Assembly: GCF_005870085.1 (NCBI RefSeq)
Contig: NZ_SZNM01000005.1
Span: forward strand, 209,421-273,420
Direction of reading: 5' to 3'
Length of the DNA: 64,000 bases
DNA from: Aquibacillus sediminis
GTDB taxonomy: Bacteria > Bacillota > Bacilli > Bacillales > Amphibacillaceae
The stretch's first letter is position 1. Each line of letters starts with the position of its first letter. The translations under genes and the position numbers were made by a program. The notes under the pieces are model-generated. The model was not told where the DNA came from. It did no database searches and worked only from the letters and a program-made list of their open reading frames with translations. Shown piece by piece: positions 9,257 to 16,539 of the stretch.

Positions 9257-9736
9257 ATGATGGATGATAAACTTTTCCGACAAGCGATGGGGCGCTTTGC
9301 AACAGGTGTTACTGTAATAACGACAGAAGTAGGGGAGAACATCCATGGAATGACGGCAAATGCATTTATGTCGATTTCTATGGATCCGAAATTAGTTACT
9401 ATTTCAATTGATAATAAAGCAACGATGTTAGAGAAAATTAATATCTCAGGTTCTTATGCTGTTAATATTTTGTCGGAACAGCAAAAGGATATTTCCATGC
9501 ATTTTGCAGGTCAGACTAAGGAAAAGAAGGAAATTGAATTCGGAAGGCTGATGGATGTTCCCGTTATAAAAGATTCACTTGCTTCGGTTGTATGTGATGT
9601 TGATCGTACCTATGAGGTTGGTGATCATACATTGTTTATTGGGAAGGTAAGAGAGATCGAAATAAAAGATGGGGATCCATTACTGTTTTACTGTGGTTGT
9701 TATGGCACACAGGAAAAAGTCGATTACGCAAGATAA
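9257..9736 (+). CDS. hpaC: NAD(P)H:flavin oxidoreductase, HpaC type, copy 1
   Basis: Small flavin reductase that delivers FADH2 to HpaB by diffusion. The 159-residue protein has the family start FRQAMGRFATGVTVITT, the flavin-contact block GMTANAFMSIS.DPKLV.IS, and the DHTLFIGKV C-terminal signature. Two adjacent ATGs (9257, 9260) follow GGGAGGAG; the second matches the start of the paralogue at 27996. Placement in the hpaB operon makes it the partner of that oxygenase. Confidence 0.9.
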   Translation: MMDDKLFRQAMGRFATGVTVITTEVGENIHGMTANAFMSISMDPKLVTISIDNKATMLEKINISGSYAVNILSEQQKDISMHFAGQTKEKKEIEFGRLMDVPVIKDSLASVVCDVDRTYEVGDHTLFIGKVREIEIKDGDPLLFYCGCYGTQEKVDYAR

Positions 9737-9770
9737 CGGGTAGGAACGGCAAAACGTTGGCAACTTTACT

Positions 9771-9799
9771 TTGACATAATATATAATCTAGTATATTAT
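9771..9799 (+). promoter_or_regulatory. gntR promoter with AT-rich operator copy B
   Basis: TTGACA, 17-bp spacer, TATTAT. A nearly palindromic element at 9776-9799 (AATATATAATC / GTATATTATT) exactly fills the spacer and -10. The same arrangement is seen at 10559 and 30209. Autorepression by the encoded GntR protein is the obvious inference. Confidence 0.65.
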
Positions 9800-9809
9800 T
9801 TTTTATACT

Positions 9810-10481
9810 ATGACTACTAATATGAATAAAAAACAAAAAGCATACAACTATATGAAAACAAGAATCATTGAAGGGTATTACGCTCCAGGTCAAAGAATTG
9901 TAATCAATCAATTAGCGAAGGAGTTGTCAACAAGTGCTATTCCCATTCGGGAAGCTGTCCGCCAATTGGAAGCGGAAGGTTTAATCGAATATAAACAAAA
10001 TGTAGGCCCGGTCGTAACGCCAATCAATGAAAACGAGTATTTAGATACGTTATCCGTTTTAGCGTTAATGGAAGGATACGCTACAGCGATGAATCATCAA
10101 AACATGTCGCAACAGAGTATAGAAACATTAAAAGAAATGAATGAAGACATGAAGAAATCTTTAGAGGAATTTGACTTTAGTGAATTTGGGAGGTTGAACA
10201 GGGCATTTCATGATTTAACCTATCAAGGTTGTGAAAACAAATATTTAGTGGATAATATCCGAAAAACTTGGCGTAGGTTAGACTCGATCAGGGTAGCGGG
10301 GTCAACGTTTAACCCAAAAAGAGCAAAAGCTTCTATTGAAGAACATGCTGAAATTATTGATTTGTTACAAGATCAATCAAGTTTTGAAAAGATCGAGACT
10401 GCTGTTCGAAACCATAAACTAAATACAATCGAAGCGTATCGTTCACAAAAGTCAAAGCCTAATGGGACAACATTTATCTAA
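9810..10481 (+). CDS. GntR-family regulator, FCD (FadR-like) subfamily
   Basis: A 223-residue regulator. The N-terminal winged HTH at about residues 10-75 has the GntR signature (LAKELSTSAIPIREAVRQLEAEGLI); an all-helical FCD-type effector domain follows. FCD domains bind small carboxylates, often with a metal. The start is uncertain: ATGs at 9810 and 9822 both lack a clear Shine-Dalgarno, and the predicted transcript starts only a few bases upstream, so the message may be almost leaderless. It sits between the upper (hpaBC) and lower (hpaE onward) pathway genes and is the best candidate to bind the repeated AT-rich operator. Confidence 0.87.
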   Translation: MTTNMNKKQKAYNYMKTRIIEGYYAPGQRIVINQLAKELSTSAIPIREAVRQLEAEGLIEYKQNVGPVVTPINENEYLDTLSVLALMEGYATAMNHQNMSQQSIETLKEMNEDMKKSLEEFDFSEFGRLNRAFHDLTYQGCENKYLVDNIRKTWRRLDSIRVAGSTFNPKRAKASIEEHAEIIDLLQDQSSFEKIETAVRNHKLNTIEAYRSQKSKPNGTTFI

Positions 10482-10521
10482 TCTTCACCATTCTCTTTTT
10501 TGAGGGAATGGAGTGACAACA

Positions 10522-10536
10522 TTGTAAACGCTTCCA
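10522..10536 (+). promoter_or_regulatory. cre site upstream of hpaE
   Basis: TTGTAAACGCTTCCA matches the cre consensus at all fixed positions, 22 bp before the -35 box of the hpaE promoter. Confidence 0.65.
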
Positions 10537-10558
10537 AATTAAAACGTGATCAAACTGT

Positions 10559-10587
10559 TTGAAATCATATACGATTTAATATATAAT
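10559..10587 (+). promoter_or_regulatory. hpaE promoter with AT-rich operator copy C
   Basis: TTGAAA, 17-bp spacer, TATAAT; the element at 10564-10587 (ATCATATA ... TATATAAT) occupies spacer and -10 in the same register as copies B and E. Confidence 0.65.
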
Positions 10588-10660
10588 TAAAAATGTAATA
10601 ATCAGAAAATTGTTACTCCTCAATTGAACGAATAGTGAATATGAAGAAGGAGAGGATCGT

Positions 10661-12169
10661 GTGACACAACAAGTAGTGGATAAACATGTGCAAATGCAAC
10701 AACAAGTACAAGACATAAAGTTGTATATTGATGGGGAATTTGTAGAGGCAGAAAGCCAAGCTACTTTCGAAAATATCAGTCCCTTTACAAATGAGAAGAT
10801 CAATATGGTTGCTTCAGGGAATAAAGCAGATATCGAAAAAGCTGCTAAAGCTGCCAAAAAAGCATTTAAAGGTGAATGGGGAAATTTAAAACTAGATGAA
10901 AGATTAGCTTATGTATATAAGATTGCAGATTTAATTGATGAACATATTGAAGAAATTGCTCCACTTGAATCATTTGACACAGGCTTGCCAATTAGCCAAA
11001 CAAGAAAGATGGTAGCAAGAGCAGCAAATAATTTCCGATTCTATGCAAACATGGTGAAAAGTCATTTATATGGTGAAGCATACCAAGTGGATGATGAATT
11101 CATCAATTACACTGTACACAAGCCGGTAGGGATTGCTGGATTGATTACACCATGGAATGCGCCATTTATGCTAGAAACATGGAAAATCGCACCAGCTCTT
11201 GCAACAGGTAATACGGTTATTTTAAAACCTGCAGAATGGTCACCATTAACAGCTAACCGTTTGGCAGAAATCATTGATAAAGCAGGCTTACCTGATGGTG
11301 TATTTAATGTTGTTCATGGTTTTGGTGAAACTGCTGGGGCTTCCTTAGTTGCGCAACCAGATGTTGAACTGATCTCGTTTACTGGTGAAACGACAACAGG
11401 TTCAGAAATTATGAAAAACGGTGCAGATGCATTGAAGCGTTTTTCGATGGAGTTAGGTGGAAAATCACCGATTATCGTATTTGATGATGCAGACTTCGAT
11501 CGAGCATTGGATGCTTGTACATGGGGAATCTTCTCCTTTAATGGGGAGAGGTGTACTGCCAACTCCCGTTTGTATTTACATGAAAGTATTGCAGATGAAT
11601 TCATTGAAAAGTTAAAGCAACGTGTCGATAACATTAAAGTTGGTGACCCGCTTGAAGATAATACACAAGTTGGACCACTTATTCACCAGAAGCATTATAA
11701 TAATGTGAAAAAATACCTAGGTATTGCTGAAGAAGAGGGATGTACATTATATAGTGGACATATTTCTGAAGACTTAAGCCGAGGAAACTATGTAGCACCA
11801 ACCATCATTTTAAATGCAAACAATGACAAGCGTGTTGTGCAAGAAGAAATTTTTGGTCCTGTTATTGCAGCGATGACATTTAAAGATGAAGCGGAAGTAA
11901 TTGAACTTGCTAACGATGTGCGCTACGGACTTGCTGGATATGTATGGACGAAAGACATCCAACGTGGTCATCGCGTGGCACAAGCAATTGACGCTGGTAT
12001 GTTATGGGTAAATTCGCAAAATGTTCGTGACCTACGCACACCATTTGGCGGTTCAAAACATAGTGGCATTGGTCGTGAAGGTGGCTATTATGCCTTTGAA
12101 TTCTATACAGAACAACAAATTATCCATGTTGCAATAAAAGATCACCATATTCCGCAGTTTGGTAAGTAA
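10661..12169 (+). CDS. hpaE: 5-carboxymethyl-2-hydroxymuconate-semialdehyde dehydrogenase
   Basis: NAD-dependent aldehyde dehydrogenase that oxidises the meta-cleavage product (CHMS) to 5-carboxymethyl-2-hydroxymuconate. The 502-residue sequence has all ALDH catalytic residues: Asn166 in TPWNAPF, Glu264 in MELGGKSP and nucleophile Cys298 in FNGERCTANSRL, the FNGERCTA form being typical of HpaE. GTG start at 10661 behind AAGGAGAGG. The N-terminal 15 residues are unusually Gln/Val rich. It leads the lower-pathway gene series and has its own promoter, operator and cre site. Confidence 0.9.
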   Translation: MTQQVVDKHVQMQQQVQDIKLYIDGEFVEAESQATFENISPFTNEKINMVASGNKADIEKAAKAAKKAFKGEWGNLKLDERLAYVYKIADLIDEHIEEIAPLESFDTGLPISQTRKMVARAANNFRFYANMVKSHLYGEAYQVDDEFINYTVHKPVGIAGLITPWNAPFMLETWKIAPALATGNTVILKPAEWSPLTANRLAEIIDKAGLPDGVFNVVHGFGETAGASLVAQPDVELISFTGETTTGSEIMKNGADALKRFSMELGGKSPIIVFDDADFDRALDACTWGIFSFNGERCTANSRLYLHESIADEFIEKLKQRVDNIKVGDPLEDNTQVGPLIHQKHYNNVKKYLGIAEEEGCTLYSGHISEDLSRGNYVAPTIILNANNDKRVVQEEIFGPVIAAMTFKDEAEVIELANDVRYGLAGYVWTKDIQRGHRVAQAIDAGMLWVNSQNVRDLRTPFGGSKHSGIGREGGYYAFEFYTEQQIIHVAIKDHHIPQFGK

Positions 12170-12304
12170 GAACGAAACAAGTTAAAGCGTTCAAAAAGCA
12201 GGGAAAAAACGCAATGATTTTCTCTTTCACTTCACCGACATCAACTTCGATGCGTGCTTATCCCCCTTTTTGAACCCATATATAAATGGAAAGGGGAATG
12301 CGTT

Positions 12305-13285
12305 ATGAGTTTTGATATTATTCGTACAGGTCGGGCCGTCTTACATGTGACAGATTTAGAAAGGTCGAGAGAGTTTTATGATGCACTTGGATTTGTGGTA
12401 ACGGATTCAGACGAAGAAAGTCTTTATTTACGAGGATTAGAAGAGCATAACCATCACAGCCTTTTACTAAAAAAGAAAGCGGTTCCTGCAATTGAAACGA
12501 TAAGCTATAGGGTTCGTTCTGATGAAGACCTTGACAAATTAGCAGCTGTTTTTGAGAACGAAGGAACAGAAGTTGTTTGGTTTGAGAAAGGAACTCAAAA
12601 AGCGTTAGGACGTTCGTTCCGTATTCAAGATACTTCAGGCCTTCCAGTAGAATATTATGCCGAAATGGATACAGTTGAGCGATTGTTACAACGCTATGAC
12701 CTATACAAAGGTGCAAAAGTACAGCGCATTGATCATTTTAATTGTATGGTACCTGATGTTGAAAAAGCGTATGACTATTACATTAACAATCTAGGATTCT
12801 CATGTTCTGAATATACAGAAGGGGAGGAACAAAGAGTTTGGGCTGCTTGGTTGCACCGTAAACCAGCTGTGCATGATGTAGCATTTATGAATGGTCCAGG
12901 ACCTCGACTTCATCATATTGGTTTTTGGTTAAAAGATCCAATGAGTTTAATTGATGGTTGTGACTATTTAGCTGCTGCAGGGCTTGCGCCAAGTATTGAG
13001 CGTGGACCAGGACGTCACGGACTATCCAATGCCTTTTTCTTATATTTGCGCGATCCAGATGGCCACAGAATTGAATTATATAATGGTGATTACTATACAG
13101 GTGATCCAGACTTCAAACCGATTAAATGGGACCTTGATGACCCACTACGTCAAACATTCTGGGGACATGAAGCACCAGATAGCTGGTTTGATGAAGCATC
13201 AGAAGTATTGGATGTAAAAACTGGAGAAAAGATTGGATTAAATGAACCAACACTGAAGAAAAGAAAGCCACAATTTGTTATTTAA
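12305..13285 (+). CDS. hpaD: 3,4-dihydroxyphenylacetate 2,3-dioxygenase (type I extradiol, VOC fold)
   Basis: Opens the homoprotocatechuate ring next to the catechol hydroxyls. The 326-residue protein has two VOC-type halves. Metal ligands are His144 (RIDHFNCMV), His204 (RLHHIGFWL) and Glu257 (GHRIELYNGD), with the catalytic His190 (AVHDVAF) also present. This is the Brevibacterium/Bacillus HPCD type, which can use Fe or Mn, not the E. coli type II HpaD. The ATG at 12305 behind AAAGGGGAA is preferred to the long upstream extension from 12254. Follows hpaE. Confidence 0.92.
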   Translation: MSFDIIRTGRAVLHVTDLERSREFYDALGFVVTDSDEESLYLRGLEEHNHHSLLLKKKAVPAIETISYRVRSDEDLDKLAAVFENEGTEVVWFEKGTQKALGRSFRIQDTSGLPVEYYAEMDTVERLLQRYDLYKGAKVQRIDHFNCMVPDVEKAYDYYINNLGFSCSEYTEGEEQRVWAAWLHRKPAVHDVAFMNGPGPRLHHIGFWLKDPMSLIDGCDYLAAAGLAPSIERGPGRHGLSNAFFLYLRDPDGHRIELYNGDYYTGDPDFKPIKWDLDDPLRQTFWGHEAPDSWFDEASEVLDVKTGEKIGLNEPTLKKRKPQFVI

Positions 13286-13300
13286 CTAAATGAATAGTCT

Positions 13301-13333
13301 AGGCTGTTTTCTAAACATTGATGAAAACAGCCT
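13301..13333 (+). other. Stem-loop between hpaD and the DapA-like gene
   Basis: AGGCTGTTTTC pairs perfectly with GAAAACAGCCT over an 11-nt loop. There is no T tail, so it looks more like an RNA stabilising or processing stem than a terminator. Confidence 0.5.
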
Positions 13334-13376
13334 TAGTCTAATATATTATTACAGCTTGATAGGGAGGAAATTGTTG

Positions 13377-14297
13377 ATGACTAACCAGTACGATGAAATC
13401 AAACAACGACTACGAGGCTCGATCACACCAGTGATCACTCCATTTAAATCAAATCATGAAGTGGATTATGAAAAACAATCAGAATTGATTGAGTTTCAAC
13501 TAGCAAATGGAACACACTGTATCTCTGTAACAGGTACTTCAGGTGAACCTAGCTCGTTAACAGTCGAAGAACGAGTAAAGGTAATGGAAAATGCGGTGAA
13601 AACAATTGATGGCAGAGTACCATTTGCACCAGGAACTGGTTCTACCAATCATGATGAAGCAATGTATTTAACAAAGAAAGCACAAGAATTGGGTGCGGAT
13701 GCAGCATTAGTTATTGTTCCATATTATAATAAGCCAAATCAAAATGCATTATATAAACACTTTAAAACGATTGCAGATGCTGTTGATATTCCAATTGTCG
13801 TTTATAACATTCCAGGGCGTACTGCTCAAAATCTAGAAGTGGAAACATTAGCACGTTTAAATGAAGATTGTCCAAATATTGTTGGTGTGAAAGAATCCAA
13901 TAAAGATTTTGAACATGTCAATCGCGTATTGCTTCATTGCGGTAGAGACTTTTTATTATATTCAGGTATTGAATTACTTTGCTATCCAATGCTTGCAATT
14001 GGTGGCGCAGGTTCGATTAGTGCAACGGCCAACGTAGAACCTAAGAAAGTAGCAGAAATGCATGACGCTTGGGAAGAAGGAGACGTAGCAAGAGCACAGG
14101 AACTTCATTATGACCTTATGCGCTTAAACGATGTGCTTTTTAAAGACACGAATCCTGCACCAGTTAAAGCTGCATTAGGCATGATGGGTAAAATCGAACC
14201 AGTATTGCGTTTGCCGATGGACCTACCTTCACAAGAACTACAAAAAGAAATACGTGAAACATTAGTAGATTATGGTTTACTATTACAACATGCCTAA
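13377..14297 (+). CDS. DapA-family lyase (probable pathway hydratase-aldolase)
   Basis: TIM-barrel class I aldolase of the dihydrodipicolinate synthase/N-acetylneuraminate lyase superfamily, 306 residues. Visible active-site residues are Lys172 (VGVKESN, Schiff base), Tyr143 and Arg148 (VVYNIPGRTA), the TGTSGE loop near 52-57 and PYYNKP near 115-120. True DapA would sit with lysine genes; here it lies between hpaD and hpaG1 where the pathway needs HpaH hydratase and HpaI aldolase, neither of which is seen. DapA relatives such as NahE are hydratase-aldolases, so it may perform one or both steps, yielding pyruvate and succinic semialdehyde. The start at 13377 follows AGGGAGGAAA; in-frame TTGs at 13371 and 13374 are alternatives. 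Confidence 0.8.
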   Translation: MTNQYDEIKQRLRGSITPVITPFKSNHEVDYEKQSELIEFQLANGTHCISVTGTSGEPSSLTVEERVKVMENAVKTIDGRVPFAPGTGSTNHDEAMYLTKKAQELGADAALVIVPYYNKPNQNALYKHFKTIADAVDIPIVVYNIPGRTAQNLEVETLARLNEDCPNIVGVKESNKDFEHVNRVLLHCGRDFLLYSGIELLCYPMLAIGGAGSISATANVEPKKVAEMHDAWEEGDVARAQELHYDLMRLNDVLFKDTNPAPVKAALGMMGKIEPVLRLPMDLPSQELQKEIRETLVDYGLLLQHA

Positions 14298-14332
14298 TCG
14301 TTAAATTAAATAATAGGGAACGCTTTTCATCT

Positions 14333-14359
14333 AGACCAGTTTGTAACTGGTCTGTTTTT
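14333..14359 (+). terminator. Intra-cluster terminator-like hairpin
   Basis: AGACCAGTT / AACTGGTCT stem, 3-nt loop, then GTTTTT. It lies between the DapA-like gene and hpaG1, so expression of hpaG1 onward may depend on read-through or a separate start. Confidence 0.75.
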
Positions 14360-14388
14360 CTAAGAGTAGAAGACAATGACGTTGAAAG

Positions 14389-14433
14389 AGGTCCGCAATT
14401 TAAGCAGACCTTACGTGGTAGATTAGATTGCGG
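14389..14433 (+). other. Possible RNA pseudoknot in the hpaG1 leader
   Basis: AGGTC (14389-14393) pairs with GACCT (14407-14411), while loop bases CCGCAAT (14393-14399) complement ATTGCGG (14427-14433). This is the geometry of an H-type pseudoknot just after a terminator and 41 bp before hpaG1. Pairing was read by eye and the two stems share one base. Confidence 0.3.
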
Positions 14434-14473
14434 GTTCCGTATCATTCATCTCGAACATAAAGGAGAGATAATC

Positions 14474-15262
14474 GTGAGCAATGTAACAGTCAAACTTTGT
14501 GGAGACCAACTATCCAAAGAAACGACCGCAAATTTAAACGATCGTACCATTGAGCTTGATGGAACTATATATAATGTAGACGAAGTTAGTTTTGATGTGC
14601 CTACACAAGGAACGGTTTATGGTGCACTATTAAACTATCAAGGTGTCTATGATCAGTTAGAACCTTCTATGAATGAAGATCCATATAAAGCTCCTCCTAA
14701 AGGACCTATTTTATATATTAAACCAGTAAATACATTCAATAGATTTGCTAGTTCGGTGCCAATGCCTGAAGAGGAATCTGTCCTTGAAATGGGAGCAGCA
14801 TTAGGGATTGTGATAGGAAAAACAACAACAAAAGTAAAAGAAGAATCTGCTTTACAACATGTTGCAGGCTACACCGTTGTCAATGATGTCAGTATTCCGC
14901 ATGAGAGCGTTTACCGCCCGGCAATTAAACAAAAAGCACGAGATGGTTTTTGTCCAATTGGACCATGGGTTGTTCATCGTGATGAGGTAAAGAATCCGAA
15001 TCAATTAATAATTCGTACTTATATAAATGGAGAATTAAAACAAGAGAATAGTACTAAAAATCTAATCCGTTCTGTTGAACGTTTAATCGCTGATGTAACA
15101 GACTTTATGACACTTTATCAAGGAGATATTTTATTGGTAGGTGTTCCTGAAAATGCACCATTAGCACAAGAAAATGATCAAATCCAAATTGAAATTGAAC
15201 ATGTAGGAACTTTAGAAAATACTCTTGTAAAAGAAAAAGTTACGGTAGGAGGCAGAAAATAA
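14474..15262 (+). CDS. hpaG1: HpaG1-type fumarylacetoacetate hydrolase-fold protein
   Basis: One half of the decarboxylase/isomerase that converts 5-oxopent-3-ene-1,2,5-tricarboxylate to 2-hydroxyhepta-2,4-diene-1,7-dioate. It is 262 residues with an FAH fold; the core motif region reads LEMGAALGIVIGKT. In FAH enzymes and in the neighbour HpaG2 this region reads ECELAVVIGKT, whose two Glu bind the metal; here these positions are Gly and Ala. It therefore looks like the metal-poor half of the duplicated E. coli HpaG, probably working as a complex with HpaG2. GTG start behind AAAGGAGAG. Its stop overlaps the hpaG2 ATG by one base. Confidence 0.82.
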   Translation: MSNVTVKLCGDQLSKETTANLNDRTIELDGTIYNVDEVSFDVPTQGTVYGALLNYQGVYDQLEPSMNEDPYKAPPKGPILYIKPVNTFNRFASSVPMPEEESVLEMGAALGIVIGKTTTKVKEESALQHVAGYTVVNDVSIPHESVYRPAIKQKARDGFCPIGPWVVHRDEVKNPNQLIIRTYINGELKQENSTKNLIRSVERLIADVTDFMTLYQGDILLVGVPENAPLAQENDQIQIEIEHVGTLENTLVKEKVTVGGRK

Positions 15263-16026
15263 TGAAGCATGCACGTGTAGCCTATGATGGTACTATTCAT
15301 GATGCGATAGAAGCAGCAGGCGGTGTTCAATTGAATGACGGCAGAGTTGTATCAGAATCGGATGTTGTATGGCTCCCTCCAATTGAACCAAAAACAGTTT
15401 TTACACTTGGACTAAATTATGCGGATCATGCGAAAGAACTTTCTTTTTCAGCCAAACAAAAAGAGCCACTCGTATTTTTTAAGGGACCAAACACGTTTAT
15501 TGGCCACCGCAGTCAAACTTATCGACCTAGTGATGTGACTTTTATGCATTATGAATGTGAATTAGCAGTAGTAATTGGGAAAACAGCGCGAAATGTAAAA
15601 AAAGAAGATGCATATGATTACGTGCGTGGCTATACTGTAGCCAACGATTATGCTTTGAGGGATTATCTAGAAAATTATTATCGACCAAACCTCCGCGTGA
15701 AAAACCGTGATACGTGTACACCAATTGGTCCTTGGTTAGTTGATAAAGAAGACATAGAGGATCCGATGAACCTTGCTTTACGGACTTACGTAAATGGTGA
15801 ATTAACACAACAAGGTACGACAGCCGACATGATGCTAGGTATTGTGGAATTAATTGAATATTTAAGTGAATTTATGACATTGAATCCAGGAGATGTACTG
15901 TTAACTGGTACGCCTAAGGGATCCGTTGATACTAAGGTTGGAGATGAAGTTATAACGGAAGTAGAAGGTGTCGGAAGACTAGTGAACACTATAGTAGGGG
16001 AAGAGACATATGTCCAACATGCATAA
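15262..16026 (+). CDS. hpaG2: HpaG2-type 5-oxopent-3-ene-1,2,5-tricarboxylate decarboxylase / isomerase subunit
   Basis: FAH-fold enzyme of 254 residues with an intact metal site: two Glu in YECELAVVIGK and an Asp in VANDYALRDY, plus the C-terminal GDVLLTGTPKG signature. It is expected to decarboxylate and/or isomerise the C8 intermediate after HpaF. Translationally coupled to hpaG1 through a TAATG overlap, consistent with a two-subunit enzyme. HpaH hydratase has the same fold family, but the TPKG ending is closer to HpaG. Confidence 0.87.
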   Translation: MKHARVAYDGTIHDAIEAAGGVQLNDGRVVSESDVVWLPPIEPKTVFTLGLNYADHAKELSFSAKQKEPLVFFKGPNTFIGHRSQTYRPSDVTFMHYECELAVVIGKTARNVKKEDAYDYVRGYTVANDYALRDYLENYYRPNLRVKNRDTCTPIGPWLVDKEDIEDPMNLALRTYVNGELTQQGTTADMMLGIVELIEYLSEFMTLNPGDVLLTGTPKGSVDTKVGDEVITEVEGVGRLVNTIVGEETYVQHA

Positions 16027-16053
16027 GGTTGAAGGTTAAGGAGGAGGTTACCG

Positions 16054-16437
16054 GTGCCACACTTAGTAATCGAATTTACAGATAATATCAAAACAGAATC
16101 CAACATTCCAGAATTGTTAAAGAAAGTAAATCAAACCCTTTTAACACACCAGGATATTATCCCAATAGGTGGCTTGCGTTCAAGAGCAATTGCACTACAA
16201 GATTATCTTGTTGCCGATGGTTCGGAAGACGATGCGTTTGTCCATGTGACATTAAAATTGGGAAAAGGTCGAACCGAAGAACAAAAGAAGGTAGTATGTG
16301 AGGACTTATTTGCAGTGATTAAAGATCATTTTGCAGATCTGTTTGAAAAACGATACTTAGCATTATCGATGGAATTGTATGAATTTACAAACCCGACATA
16401 TAAACAAAACAATATCCATCATCGTTACAAAGATTAG
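16054..16437 (+). CDS. hpaF: 5-carboxymethyl-2-hydroxymuconate Δ-isomerase
   Basis: Tautomerase-superfamily enzyme of 127 residues that shifts the double bond of 5-carboxymethyl-2-hydroxymuconate before decarboxylation. The start MPHLVIEF gives an N-terminal catalytic proline after removal of Met, and the mid-sequence GGLRSRA and FVHVTLKLGKGR blocks are family signatures. GTG start with a strong GGAGGAGG. Fifth gene of the lower-pathway series. Confidence 0.92.
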   Translation: MPHLVIEFTDNIKTESNIPELLKKVNQTLLTHQDIIPIGGLRSRAIALQDYLVADGSEDDAFVHVTLKLGKGRTEEQKKVVCEDLFAVIKDHFADLFEKRYLALSMELYEFTNPTYKQNNIHHRYKD

Positions 16438-16471
16438 TAATAAAAATATGACCAAAAAGACTATCTCGAAT

Positions 16472-16499
16472 TTGCAGCCTGTTGACCAGGTGCTATAAT
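16472..16499 (+). promoter_or_regulatory. Possible separate promoter for the semialdehyde dehydrogenase
   Basis: TTGCAG, 16-bp spacer, TATAAT; 41 bp before the GTG start. Visual match only. Confidence 0.4.
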
Positions 16500-16539
16500 A
16501 GTATGAAGATTCAAACTATTGGAAGAAGGGGTGAGGTAA

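Noticed and set aside
13377..14297. Calling the DapA-like gene true dihydrodipicolinate synthase
   Set aside because: Catalytic residues would allow it, but its location within the ring-cleavage run and the absence of HpaH/HpaI make a pathway lyase more likely; not excluded biochemically.
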